A stretch of 64,000 nucleotides of DNA, from contig NZ_CM002917.1 in assembly GCF_000154705.2 (NCBI RefSeq), forward strand, positions 2,684,461 to 2,748,460, written 5' to 3'. Below the pieces are notes generated by a model. That model worked only from the letters and a program-made list of their open reading frames with translations. It did not search any database and was not told the DNA's origin. The DNA comes from Hoeflea phototrophica DFL-43 (GTDB lineage Bacteria > Pseudomonadota > Alphaproteobacteria > Rhizobiales > Rhizobiaceae). Position numbers and translations under genes: made by a program. Of this stretch, positions 17,210 to 27,017 are shown one piece after another. Each line of letters starts with the position of its first letter. The first letter of the stretch is position 1.

Positions 17210-18027
17210 TGCCGGTATCCCAAAACGCAAAGGGCGCAAAAGTCTGGCAACTGCGCGACCGCAATCAGACCCTCATTCGCTGGAGCGGCTATCTCGTGGC
17301 TGTGGCCGTGTTCATGTGGTGCTGGCAGCGGATCTCGGAGGCCACCACCTGGTTCTTCGTCTGGGATGCGCCGCGCATCGCCGCCGACATCGGCGGCCGC
17401 GCCTGGCCGCCGCGCTGGTCCTATCTGGACAATCTGTGGGCCCCTCTCTGGGACACGCTCAACATGGCGACGCTTGGCACGCTTCTGGCTCTGGTAATGG
17501 CCGTGCCGATTGCCTTTCTCGCGGCCCGCAACACCACGCCAAGCGCGGTGTTCATCCGTCCGATCGCGCTGTTCATCATCGTGGCCACCCGTTCGATCAA
17601 CTCTTTGATCTGGGCGCTGCTGCTGGTCGCCATCATCGGCCCCGGCGTCTTTGCCGGGCTGATGGCGATCGCATTCCGCTCCATCGGCTTCTGCGCCAAG
17701 CTGCTCTACGAGGCGATCGAGGAAATCGACGAAAAACAGGTCGAGGCAATCACTGCGACCGGCGCCAGCCGCTGGCAGGTGATGGCCTACGGCATCGTGC
17801 CGCAAATCATGCCAGCCTTTGCGGGCATCAGCGTGTTCCGCTGGGACATCAACATCCGCGAGTCCACCGTGCTCGGACTGGTGGGCGCCGGAGGCATCGG
17901 GCTGCAGCTTCAATCCTCGCTCAACACGCTGGCCTGGCCGCAGGTCACGCTGATCCTGATCGTGATCCTTGCCGCTGTGGTCGCCGGAGAATGGATTTCC
18001 GCCAAGGTCCGCGGAGCAATCATTTGA
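17209..18027 (+). CDS. phnE: Phosphonate ABC transporter permease PhnE (second copy, PhoT-like)
   Basis: A 272-residue paralogue of the preceding permease, with the same coupling loop (EEIDEKQVEAITATGASRW) and the block [20 protein letters not shown]. The N-terminal third is less hydrophobic (WQRISEATTWFFVWDAPRIA, a probable periplasmic loop) and differs from the first copy, so the pair is an old duplication, not a recent one. Two distinct permeases are the normal arrangement in rhizobial PhoCDET. Its stop overlaps the TTG start of the HAD gene (TTGA at 18024), placing that hydrolase in the same operon. Confidence 0.92.
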   Translation: MPVSQNAKGAKVWQLRDRNQTLIRWSGYLVAVAVFMWCWQRISEATTWFFVWDAPRIAADIGGRAWPPRWSYLDNLWAPLWDTLNMATLGTLLALVMAVPIAFLAARNTTPSAVFIRPIALFIIVATRSINSLIWALLLVAIIGPGVFAGLMAIAFRSIGFCAKLLYEAIEEIDEKQVEAITATGASRWQVMAYGIVPQIMPAFAGISVFRWDINIRESTVLGLVGAGGIGLQLQSSLNTLAWPQVTLILIVILAAVVAGEWISAKVRGAII

Positions 18028-18947
18028 GCACAGGAACTGATGTCATTGCAGACAACGGCGCGGAGCTGGCGTTCCGCGACTATGAAGCCGTGCGCCACCG
18101 CCTGCCCGCGCCCAGAGCACCCGCATCATGCACCCATGCCGCCGATCTCGACGCCATCGCCGATCAGTTCGACGTGTTTCTGCTCGATGCCTTCGGCGTG
18201 CTCAACATCGGTGAGACTGCCATTCCCGGCGTGGTCGAGCGCGTCGCGGGGCTCAAGGCGCGCGGCAAGCAGGTGCTCGTCGTCACCAATGCGGCCGGCT
18301 ACCCCTCAACGGTGCTTTTTGCCCGCTATCAGAGACTTGGTTACGACTTCGGCCCCGGTGACGCGGTCTCGAGCCGGATGGCGCTGCTCGCTGGCCTAAA
18401 GGCCTACCCTTCCCGCAAATGGGGGGTGATGGCGTCACCGCAATACGGCCATGAGGAAATCCCGGAAGGTGCGGTATTTCTCGAGGATGATCCCGCTGCC
18501 TATGCGCAAGCCGAAGGGTTTCTGATGCTCGGGGCCTCGGTGTGGAGCCCGGCGCGGCAATCGCTTTTCGAGCAGGCACTCAAGCAGCGTCCCCGCGAGG
18601 TGCTGGTTGGCAATCCGGATCTGGTGGCACCGGTGGAAAGCGGCTTGTCGCGCGAACCGGGCCACTATGCCCACCGGCTCGCGGACGTCACCGGTGTCGA
18701 ACCGGTGTTCTTCGGCAAGCCGTTCCCGGCGATTTATGATATGGCCCGCAGCCGCATCCGCGCAGGCGTGCCCGATCACCGGGTGGTGATGGTTGGCGAC
18801 ACGTTGCACACCGACATTCTCGGCGGCCAGGCGGCAGGTTTCCGCACGGCACTGATTTCGGGCTACGGCTTCTTCGACGGTGAAGACCCCTCAAGCGCCA
18901 TCGAGCGCTCGGGCATCCTGCCCGACTTCATTCTCGAGCGGCCCTGA
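18024..18947 (+). CDS. HAD-IIA family hydrolase (NagD-like phosphatase) of the phn/pho operon
   Basis: A 307-residue HAD-superfamily class IIA phosphatase. FLLDAFGVLN gives motif I (the nucleophile aspartate D-A-F replaces the usual D-x-D), VVTNAAGYP motif II, FFGKPFPAIYDMA motif III and VMVGDTLHTDILGG motif IV. I place the start at TTG 18024, overlapping the phnE stop, with GGAG eight bases upstream; no ATG fits before the conserved region. NagD-type enzymes remove phosphate from nucleotides or small phosphoesters. In this operon it may release phosphate from imported organophosphates, which is inferred from position. It is followed by 150 bases before ppsA. Confidence 0.87.
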   Translation: MSTGTDVIADNGAELAFRDYEAVRHRLPAPRAPASCTHAADLDAIADQFDVFLLDAFGVLNIGETAIPGVVERVAGLKARGKQVLVVTNAAGYPSTVLFARYQRLGYDFGPGDAVSSRMALLAGLKAYPSRKWGVMASPQYGHEEIPEGAVFLEDDPAAYAQAEGFLMLGASVWSPARQSLFEQALKQRPREVLVGNPDLVAPVESGLSREPGHYAHRLADVTGVEPVFFGKPFPAIYDMARSRIRAGVPDHRVVMVGDTLHTDILGGQAAGFRTALISGYGFFDGEDPSSAIERSGILPDFILERP

Positions 18948-19097
18948 TACACGGCTCCACCGGATAGACCTGCCCGGCAGGCGGCAGTTTTCAGCCGGTT
19001 TCCATCCCAGTTGACAGACATCAAGGCGAGCGCGGCACCACGCTCTAGAGTGGCCTCTCGTTCAGTCCTGTCTCAACAGCTTTAACGGGAGCGCCTC

Positions 19098-21482
19098 ATG
19101 TCCGCAGCCAACAAGAATGTCATCTGGTTCGAGGATCTGTCACGCGGCGATGTGGCGCTTGTCGGCGGAAAGAACTCGTCATTGGGTGAAATGGTGCAGC
19201 AGTTGGGGAGCAAGGGCATTGATGTGCCGCCCGGCTTTGCCACCACATCCGATGCCTTTCGGGCCTTCATCAAGGCCAACAATCTCAACCAGGTGATCGC
19301 CGAGGCGATGGAGATGCTTGATGCGGGCAAGCGCACGCTGGCCGAGACCGGCAAGGCAGTCCGCGCGGCAATCGTCGCCGGGGACTGGCCCGACGATATC
19401 CGCGAGGCGATCCTTCAGGCCTACCGCGAACTCTCCGAACGCACCGGCAACACCGAGCTATCGGTCGCCGTCCGCTCGTCTGCCACCGCCGAAGACCTGC
19501 CCGACGCCAGCTTCGCCGGTCAGCAGGAGACCTATCTCAATGTCCGCGGTGAAGCCGCCCTGCTCTCCACCTGCCGGCGTTGCTACGCCTCGCTGTTCAC
19601 CGACCGGGCCATCACCTACCGCAAGATCCAGGGGTTTGATCACAACCAGGTGGCGCTGTCGATCGGCGTGCAGCTGATGGTACGCTCCGACATAGGCGGA
19701 TCGGGCGTGATGTTTTCCATCGACACCGAATCCGGCTTTGACAAGGTGGTGCTGATCAACGCCGCCTGGGGCCTGGGCGAAAACGTCGTGCAGGGCGCAG
19801 TGACACCCGACGAATATGAGGTCTTCAAGCCGCTGCTCGACACACCGGGCCTCAAGCCCATCGTTGAAAAGACCTGCGGCGCCAAGGAGATCAAGATGAT
19901 CTATGCCGGCGCAGAAGGCGGCGAGACGAAGAACGTGCCGACCTCGAAGGCCGAACGCGGCGCCTATGTGCTCTCCGACGAGGAAATCCTCAATCTCGCC
20001 CGCCAGGCGGCGACCATCGAGAAACACTACGGCCAGGCGATGGACATGGAATGGGCCAAGGATGGCGAGACAGGCAAGCTCTACATCGTCCAGGCCCGGC
20101 CCGAGACAGTTCAGTCGCGCATCGATGTGACCGCGCTCAAATCCTACACCATCAAGAAGACTGGCAAGACCCTGATCACGGGTCTTTCCGTCGGCGCCGC
20201 CGTCCGCGCCGGGCGCGTCTGCATGATCGAAGATGTCAAGGACATCGACAAGTTCATTGACGGCTCGATCCTGGTGACCTCGACCACCGACCCCGACTGG
20301 GTGCCGATCATGAAACGCGCCACGGCCATCATCACCGACCATGGCGGACGCACGTCGCACGCCGCCATCGTCAGCCGCGAATTGGGGCTCCCGGCGATCG
20401 TCGGCACCGGCAACGCCACCCATGTTTTGCACGACCAGCAAGAAGTGACAATCTCCTGCGCCGGCGGCGAGGACGGCGTGGTCTACGAGGGCACTGCCGA
20501 ATACGAAGTCCACGATGTGCATCTCGATCACGTTCCAGCCACCAAGACCCGCATCATGCTCAATCTCGCCGATCCGTCCGCCGCATTCCGCTGGTGGCGC
20601 CTGCCTGCCGATGGCGTCGGTCTGGCGCGGATGGAATTCGTGGTCAATTCCGCAGTCCGCGTCCATCCGATGGCGCTGGTGCATTTCGACACGCTCAAGG
20701 ACGAAGAGGCCAAGGCGGAAATCGCCGCGCTGACCCACCGCTATGACAACAAGGGCGATTACTTCGTCGAGACCCTGGCCCGCGGCTTGTCGCGCATCGC
20801 CGCCGTCGCCTACCCCAAGCCGGTGATCATCCGGATGAGCGATTTCAAGACCAATGAATATGCCGAACTCCTGGGCGGCCACGCCTTCGAACCCAAGGAA
20901 GAAAACCCGATGATCGGCTTCCGCGGGGCGTCGCGGTACTATTCGGACAACTACCGCGAGGGCTTTGCGCTCGAATGCAGGGCAATCAAGATGCTGCGCG
21001 AAGAGATGGGCTTTGACAATGTGGTGGTGATGATCCCGTTCTGCCGTTCGCCGGACGAGGCCGACAAGGTGCTTGCCGTGATGGCCGACAACGGCCTCAA
21101 GCGCGGCGAGAACGGTTTGCAGGTCTATGTCATGGGCGAGATCCCGTCCAATGTGATCCGCGCCGCCGAGTTCGCCGAGCGTTTCGACGGCTTTTCCATC
21201 GGCTCCAACGATCTGACCCAGCTGACCCTTGGCGTCGACCGGGATTCGGGCGAACTGGCCGACCTCTTCAGCGAGTCCGATCCGGCGGTGATCTGGATGA
21301 TCGAGACACTTGTCGCCCGCGCCCATGAGGCCGGTGCGAAAGTCGGATTGTGCGGCCAGGCGCCGTCCAACAACCCGGCCTTTGCCAAGATCCTGGTCAA
21401 GGCCGGCATCGACACCATCTCGGTGACGCCCGACAGCTTCGTTGCGGTCAAGACCAACGTGGCGGAGGCAGAGAAAAACTGA
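19098..21482 (+). CDS. ppsA: Phosphoenolpyruvate synthase PpsA
   Basis: A 794-residue enzyme making phosphoenolpyruvate from pyruvate and ATP (AMP and phosphate released), the gluconeogenic entry point. Domain order fits PpsA: an N-terminal nucleotide-binding domain (LVGGKNSSLGEM, later RSSATAEDLPDASFAGQQET), the swivelling phosphohistidine domain with GGRTSHAAIVSRELG, and a C-terminal PEP/pyruvate barrel ending with GLCGQAPSNNPAF, whose cysteine is catalytic. GGGAG lies upstream of the ATG. It is followed 70 bases later by pfkB on the same strand, so opposite glycolytic and gluconeogenic activities are neighbours. Length and motifs are complete. Confidence 0.96.
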   Translation: MSAANKNVIWFEDLSRGDVALVGGKNSSLGEMVQQLGSKGIDVPPGFATTSDAFRAFIKANNLNQVIAEAMEMLDAGKRTLAETGKAVRAAIVAGDWPDDIREAILQAYRELSERTGNTELSVAVRSSATAEDLPDASFAGQQETYLNVRGEAALLSTCRRCYASLFTDRAITYRKIQGFDHNQVALSIGVQLMVRSDIGGSGVMFSIDTESGFDKVVLINAAWGLGENVVQGAVTPDEYEVFKPLLDTPGLKPIVEKTCGAKEIKMIYAGAEGGETKNVPTSKAERGAYVLSDEEILNLARQAATIEKHYGQAMDMEWAKDGETGKLYIVQARPETVQSRIDVTALKSYTIKKTGKTLITGLSVGAAVRAGRVCMIEDVKDIDKFIDGSILVTSTTDPDWVPIMKRATAIITDHGGRTSHAAIVSRELGLPAIVGTGNATHVLHDQQEVTISCAGGEDGVVYEGTAEYEVHDVHLDHVPATKTRIMLNLADPSAAFRWWRLPADGVGLARMEFVVNSAVRVHPMALVHFDTLKDEEAKAEIAALTHRYDNKGDYFVETLARGLSRIAAVAYPKPVIIRMSDFKTNEYAELLGGHAFEPKEENPMIGFRGASRYYSDNYREGFALECRAIKMLREEMGFDNVVVMIPFCRSPDEADKVLAVMADNGLKRGENGLQVYVMGEIPSNVIRAAEFAERFDGFSIGSNDLTQLTLGVDRDSGELADLFSESDPAVIWMIETLVARAHEAGAKVGLCGQAPSNNPAFAKILVKAGIDTISVTPDSFVAVKTNVAEAEKN

Positions 21483-21552
21483 CGCTGCTGAAGCGGCTTT
21501 CTCAGCCGTTGGTGATTGAAATCTCCCGGCCGCTTGTGTGATGGTCCGCACC

Positions 21553-22500
21553 ATGACTGACATTCTGACCATCACGCTCAACCCCGCCCTCGACGTCTCG
21601 ACCTCGGTCGGCAAGGTGGTGCCCGGCCCCAAACTGCGCTGCGACGAGCCGCGCTATGATCCCGGCGGCGGCGGCATCAATGTCAGCCGCGCGATCAGGC
21701 GTCTGGGCGGCAACTCCCGGGCTTTCGCCGCCCTTGGCGGCGAGACCGGCGCGGCATTCAAGGCGTTGCTTGATGGCGAAGACATAACAGTCGAGCCTTT
21801 TGAGGTCACCGGCAACACCCGTCAGGCCTTCGCTGTCAACGAGACATCCACCGGCCAGCAGTTCCGGTTCCAATTGCCCTGCCCTGCCTGGCCGGGAGAA
21901 CAGAGCGACAGACTGATCGAGGCTTTGAAACCGCACCTGATCAAGGGCTGCATCGCAGTTCTCTCCGGAAGCACGCCCACCGGCGTGTCTGCTGACATTG
22001 CCGCCACCATCAACCGGCTGGCGGTTGAACATGGCGCTCGGTTGATCCTCGACACCTCGGGCGCTGCCCTCACCGCAGCCGCCACCAATCCCGGCCCGCC
22101 ATTCTTCCTCCTGCGGATGGACGGCCAGGAGGCCAGCGAGGTGTCTGGTCGGCGTTTTGAAACCCCAGGCGACCTGGCCAACTACGGCTCGGAACTGATT
22201 GCAAAGGGCGCCGCCGAGCGCTTGGTGATGTCGATGGGCGCTGTCGGCACTGCCGGCGTATCGGCCGGCGAACGCTTCTTCTGCCGCCCACCGAAGATCA
22301 AGCCGCTGAGCGCGGTGGGTGCGGGCGACAGCATGGTGGCGGCCATCGCGCTTGAACTCTCACGCGGCGGCAGCTTCCGCGACGCCGTCCGCCACGGCGT
22401 CGCCGCCGCCGGATCGGCGGTGCTGACACCCGCCACGGAGCTGTGCTCGAAGGCGACAGCGGACGAGATCCTGGGGCGGGTGGTGACGGAAGAGGTTTAA
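21553..22500 (+). CDS. pfkB: 6-phosphofructokinase II, PfkB type
   Basis: A 315-residue PfkB-family kinase phosphorylating fructose 6-phosphate (or a related sugar phosphate). It starts MTDILTITLNPALDVS, carries PGGGGINVSRAIRRLGG (signature 1) and ends with VGAGDSMVAAIALEL (signature 2, with the catalytic aspartate), closely matching Escherichia coli PfkB throughout, including the KLRC block after the first strand. An ATG at 21541 would add four residues; neither start has a clear Shine-Dalgarno. It follows ppsA by 70 bases. Many rhizobia lack a classical phosphofructokinase and use the Entner-Doudoroff route, so a PfkB beside PpsA is metabolically notable. Phosphorylation of tagatose 6-phosphate is an alternative. 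Confidence 0.88.
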   Translation: MTDILTITLNPALDVSTSVGKVVPGPKLRCDEPRYDPGGGGINVSRAIRRLGGNSRAFAALGGETGAAFKALLDGEDITVEPFEVTGNTRQAFAVNETSTGQQFRFQLPCPAWPGEQSDRLIEALKPHLIKGCIAVLSGSTPTGVSADIAATINRLAVEHGARLILDTSGAALTAAATNPGPPFFLLRMDGQEASEVSGRRFETPGDLANYGSELIAKGAAERLVMSMGAVGTAGVSAGERFFCRPPKIKPLSAVGAGDSMVAAIALELSRGGSFRDAVRHGVAAAGSAVLTPATELCSKATADEILGRVVTEEV

Positions 22501-22507
22501 GCGGCTC

Positions 22508-23473
<966 letters not shown>

Positions 23474-23559
23474 TCAAACACGGCCGCGTCTCTTTTTAGC
23501 AAGCAGGATCCGTCAGCGATGTGACACACATCAAACCGGAACTGGAGACTGGTTTTTTG

Positions 23560-25431
23560 TCAGGATCCGGTGCGCGCGGACACGGTCGCGTCGATCGCCT
23601 TGCGCAGGTAGCCGTCACGCCCATAGATATCAGCGTAATAGCTCACCGCACCCGTCTCATTCGGCCAGGCCGTGAAATAGGCCACATGCACCGGGATGTT
23701 CTCGGGAACATCCACCGGTTTGTGTTGGCCGCCGGCGATATAACTGCCGATGTCCTCCACCGTGGTGCCCAGCACCTTGGCGGCCATGGCGCGCGGATCC
23801 TGCAGCCTGATGCAGCCGTGGCTGAACGCACGGGTGTCACGCTCGAACAGGGATTTGGACGGCGTGTCATGCATGTAAATGGCATGGCTGTTGGGGAACA
23901 TGATTTTCAACTCACCCAACGCATTGGAACTGCCGGGGCGCTGACGCACGCCGACACGGCTGCCCGCCCCCACCGCAGACCAGTTCACGTTGCTCGATGA
24001 CACACGCTTGCCGCCAATGGTCACCTCATAGCCGGAGCGGTCGAGATAACCGGGATCGTTGCGCAGCTTGGGCACCATCTCGTTGAAGATGATCGACTGC
24101 GGTACACCCCAATAGGGGTTGAACTCGACCAATTCGATTTCATCGTCAAAGAAGTAGGTCTGGTTCGAGCGCTTGCCGACCACGACGCGCATCGACAATT
24201 CCTGCTTGCCGCCATTGTAGTAGCTGGCGGTGTAGGCCGGCTGGTTGATGAACACCCGCCGCGACGCCAGAACGCCCGGCAACCAGCGCGCCCGCTCCAT
24301 GGCAAGGCGGACTTTCTCGATCTTGTCGGCATTGGTGATACCGACCATCGCGCGGCGTGTGGCGGGGCCAACAACGCCGTCGGGCTTGAGACCGAGCTCC
24401 TTCTGGAAATCCTTGACCAGCTGGACCAGTTCCTCATCATATTCCGGCTTGCCGGCGTAGCTGGCAAACAACAGCGCATGCTCGGCTTTCAGTTCGTCGC
24501 TGGCCTTTTTCGAAATTGCCGCCATCACATTGGACAGTTCCGGATTGGACTGGCCGGGCTTGAGCAGGATGTTCTCGGCAATCTCGATCCGGTCGCCCTC
24601 ATCCAGATCTTGCAGACGCTTCAATTCAGCCGCCAGAGCCTCAAAATGCGCCCCTTGCGGATTGTGCGCCAGCAGCGCAGCAGCTGGGTCTTCCGACTTG
24701 GAGAGAGCCGCAAGCCGGGAACCAAGATCCGGGTTCTTGCGCTTGAAATCATGATATCCGGAAATCCGGTTTGGATCGACACGGCCGCGGCTGGCGTCGA
24801 GAATGTAGTTGGCAATCGCCAGCGACAACCGCATCTCGAACGCCATCAGTTCCTTCTGACGCTCGGTGCTTTGCGAAAGGTCAAAGCTGTCGGCGGGAAC
24901 CTCGACGCGGTAGTCATCCGCCGAAAGGCCGACCGCATCGGCTCCGTTGAGCACTTCGGCGACTGCGCGCGCCCGGTCGGTCACCGAAGTGCCGGCGACC
25001 CAGATGTATTTGGGGGTCTCGGAATAGTGCGCGACCACCGCCTCGGCTGCCTCGGGCAACGCACGAACATCAAGCGTATCAAGCGCAGCCCGGCCTTCCG
25101 AGAAGGTGTCGATCCCCAGTGGCGCAAGCCCAATGTCACCGATCGCTCCGGTGACGACGGGATCGGCAATCTTTCCGAAATCCACCTGCACCAGCTTGTC
25201 GGCGCGGTAGGTGTGATAGCGCGGGCCACTGATTCTCACGGGCTTGGCTTTTGGCGCTTCGACTTTAACGCGGGCCCGCTCGCGGGCGTTGCGTTCGCGT
25301 TGGCGCTGAGCCGGGCTCTTGAAGATATCCAGCAGGCTTTGCGCCTGCACCGGTTGGGTTGGAACAACCACGCCCGTGAAAGCCACTGCAACGGCGATCA
25401 TCGCCACACCCGCACGCATTCCAATAGTCAT
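23560..25431 (-). CDS. L,D-transpeptidase with peptidoglycan-binding domain (YcbB/LdtD type)
   Basis: A large periplasmic L,D-transpeptidase of 623 residues. An N-terminal signal segment (MRAGVAMIAVAVAFTG) is followed by a long scaffold domain. A peptidoglycan-binding repeat (LVKDFQKELGLKPDGVVGPA) lies near residue 335, and the YkuD catalytic domain ends with SHGCIRLQ, catalytic cysteine near residue 540 and an upstream histidine in IYMHDTP. Such enzymes make 3-3 crosslinks in the wall or attach proteins to it; rhizobial polar growers have many paralogues. The ATG at 25431 is chosen over a TTG two codons upstream. A smaller L,D-transpeptidase lies at 30040. It stands alone, with no partner gene adjacent. 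Confidence 0.92.
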   Translation of the reverse strand: MTIGMRAGVAMIAVAVAFTGVVVPTQPVQAQSLLDIFKSPAQRQRERNARERARVKVEAPKAKPVRISGPRYHTYRADKLVQVDFGKIADPVVTGAIGDIGLAPLGIDTFSEGRAALDTLDVRALPEAAEAVVAHYSETPKYIWVAGTSVTDRARAVAEVLNGADAVGLSADDYRVEVPADSFDLSQSTERQKELMAFEMRLSLAIANYILDASRGRVDPNRISGYHDFKRKNPDLGSRLAALSKSEDPAAALLAHNPQGAHFEALAAELKRLQDLDEGDRIEIAENILLKPGQSNPELSNVMAAISKKASDELKAEHALLFASYAGKPEYDEELVQLVKDFQKELGLKPDGVVGPATRRAMVGITNADKIEKVRLAMERARWLPGVLASRRVFINQPAYTASYYNGGKQELSMRVVVGKRSNQTYFFDDEIELVEFNPYWGVPQSIIFNEMVPKLRNDPGYLDRSGYEVTIGGKRVSSSNVNWSAVGAGSRVGVRQRPGSSNALGELKIMFPNSHAIYMHDTPSKSLFERDTRAFSHGCIRLQDPRAMAAKVLGTTVEDIGSYIAGGQHKPVDVPENIPVHVAYFTAWPNETGAVSYYADIYGRDGYLRKAIDATVSARTGS

Positions 25432-25581
25432 GCCCAACCTATATTTCTTTATCGGGCAGAGATGGCCCGTGTTTGAATCAAATGACGTCTGCGGCGCGAC
25501 ACTATCAAATCACAGGCTCAAAAGGAAGAATGGGACCATCAGGCTTCGGCGGCGGCGGGCTTGGCCAATGCACTCTGTCCG

Positions 25582-26244
25582 TCAGTTGTTTTCCCGGACC
25601 ATTCGGAAGAAAGCCAGCGCAGCAACCGCGCCGACGATCTGGGCGGCAATGAAACCCGGCGCATGTGCCGGAAGGATCCCGGAAAAGCTGTCGGTCAGGG
25701 AGCGTGCAATCGTGACTGCAGGATTGGCAAACGATGTGGAGGCGGTGAACCAGTAGGCTGCGGTGATGTACAAGCCGACCATCATGGCCACATTGGCCTT
25801 TGCCCGGATGCCGAACAGAATGGTCGCAATCAGCCCGAAAGTGGCCACCGCTTCCGACACCCATTGCCCGGGGCCAGTTCGCACATTGACAGAAGTCTGG
25901 ATCACCGTCTGGTCGAACATTAAATGCGCCACCCACACGCCGATGATCCCCGAAACGATCTGCACCGCAACAAAGGCCAGCGCCTCGCCATTGCCGATTT
26001 CACCGCGCAGCCGGAAAACCAGCGTGACCGCGGGATTGAAATGAGCGCCCGAAATCGGGCCGAAGGCGGATATCAGCACCACAAGGATGGCGCCCGTGGC
26101 AATGGTGTTGGCCAACAGCGCCAGGGCAACATTGCCCCCCGAAAGCGTCTCGGCCATGATTCCGGAGCCGACGACTGTTGCCAACAGAAACGCTGTGCCT
26201 GCAGCTTCGGCAAGCAGTCGGGCTGAACGCGGTGCCTTGCTCAT
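25582..26244 (-). CDS. aqpS: MIP-family aquaglyceroporin of the arsenic cluster (AqpS-like)
   Basis: A 220-residue channel with six hydrophobic helices and both pore motifs: HFNPAVTL near residue 67 and FANPAVTI near residue 172. It overlaps arsC by four bases (ATGA at 26241-26244). In Sinorhizobium meliloti AqpS replaces the arsenite efflux pump: arsenate is reduced in the cell and arsenite leaves through the channel down its gradient. The gene pair here reproduces that logic with no pump (arsB or acr3) in sight. The AqpS assignment rests on this coupling and on the similar N-terminal half; a plain water/glycerol channel is the alternative. Confidence 0.85.
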   Translation of the reverse strand: MSKAPRSARLLAEAAGTAFLLATVVGSGIMAETLSGGNVALALLANTIATGAILVVLISAFGPISGAHFNPAVTLVFRLRGEIGNGEALAFVAVQIVSGIIGVWVAHLMFDQTVIQTSVNVRTGPGQWVSEAVATFGLIATILFGIRAKANVAMMVGLYITAAYWFTASTSFANPAVTIARSLTDSFSGILPAHAPGFIAAQIVGAVAALAFFRMVRENN

Positions 26245-26786
26245 GCCACGCCTCCCGTCTCATTCAGATTGCGTGAAAGTGCCGTGCCGCCGTCCATCGC
26301 GCCGATTGCCGTGAGGCGCTGCTGCAGCTCAGCCGGCTCCAGCTTCTCGAACGGCACTGCCATCAGCGCGGAAAACCGGGCCTCGAGCAAATCCCAAGCT
26401 GCTTCAAATGCTGCGTCGACTTCATCAGGCGTCTCGCCTTTTCCCGCCGGATCGGGAATGCCCCAATGCGCTTTCACCGGTGCACCGGGCCAGACCGGGC
26501 AGCTTTCCCCGGCCGCGTTGTCGCAAACGGTGATCACCAGATCCATCCGGGGTGCGTCGTCCAGCGCAAACACATCCCAGCTCTTGGACGAGAAGCCGGC
26601 GGCGGAAAGCCCCTTGCGCGCAATCAGCCGGAGCGCAGCCGGATTGGGCGCACCACCGGGTTTCGATCCAGCGGAATAGGCTCGAACACGCTCACCCCCC
26701 AAATGATTGGCAATGGCCTCCGAAAGGATCGACCGCGCAGAGTTCGCGGTACAAAGAATGAGAATATTCAAAGGCTTGGAATTCAT
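26241..26786 (-). CDS. arsC: Arsenate reductase, low-molecular-weight tyrosine phosphatase type (ArsC)
   Basis: A 181-residue cytoplasmic protein of the LMW-PTP fold. ILILCTANSARS near residues 8-19 is the C-x5-R phosphate/arsenate loop with the nucleophilic cysteine, and later DLVITVCDNA and CPVWPG carry further cysteines for the redox relay. It reduces arsenate to arsenite with thioredoxin or glutaredoxin. It is longer than the usual 130-140 residues, with a C-terminal extension after residue 145 (FEKLEPAELQQRLTAIG) seen in rhizobial ArsC proteins. The ATG at 26786 is chosen; in-frame codons further up run into the fumarase gene. No arsR is adjacent, so its regulation is unclear. Confidence 0.9.
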   Translation of the reverse strand: MNSKPLNILILCTANSARSILSEAIANHLGGERVRAYSAGSKPGGAPNPAALRLIARKGLSAAGFSSKSWDVFALDDAPRMDLVITVCDNAAGESCPVWPGAPVKAHWGIPDPAGKGETPDEVDAAFEAAWDLLEARFSALMAVPFEKLEPAELQQRLTAIGAMDGGTALSRNLNETGGVA

Positions 26787-27017
26787 ATCTGACTCAGATT
26801 GGCAGGCTGTTGAATCAATGCTTGAAAGTCTGACCGGGACCCGGCCCGTGCGGCACGGCAAGACCGAGTCTTGCAGATTTAATTTCCATAAATCATGATA
26901 TTTCGATTGAAGCAAGCGAAGCACATACGACTTCTGCTGCAATTGCATTCGACCGCCCTTCACCGTAAGACCCAAGGCAACTACATTCGTGACATCAGGC
27001 GACCGGAAAGGCTTCCC

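Noticed and set aside
17316..18947. A 543-codon frame that would make one large protein ending in the HAD hydrolase
   Set aside because: The first 236 codons lie in an alternative frame of phnE and resemble no protein. The HAD gene starts at TTG 18024 with a good ribosome site.
18969..18981. CCTGCCCGGCAGG palindrome after the HAD gene as a terminator
   Set aside because: The stem is only five pairs with a three-base loop and there is no T tract nearby; too weak to call.
19458..21632. A 724-codon open frame on the - strand, antisense to ppsA
   Set aside because: Composition is rich in His, Gly, Asp and Arg, as expected from reverse-complement GC-rich codons. PpsA has every catalytic motif.
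26787..27017. Possible arsR gene upstream of arsC
   Set aside because: No frame here encodes a winged-helix protein; the space is AT-rich promoter-like DNA between divergent genes.
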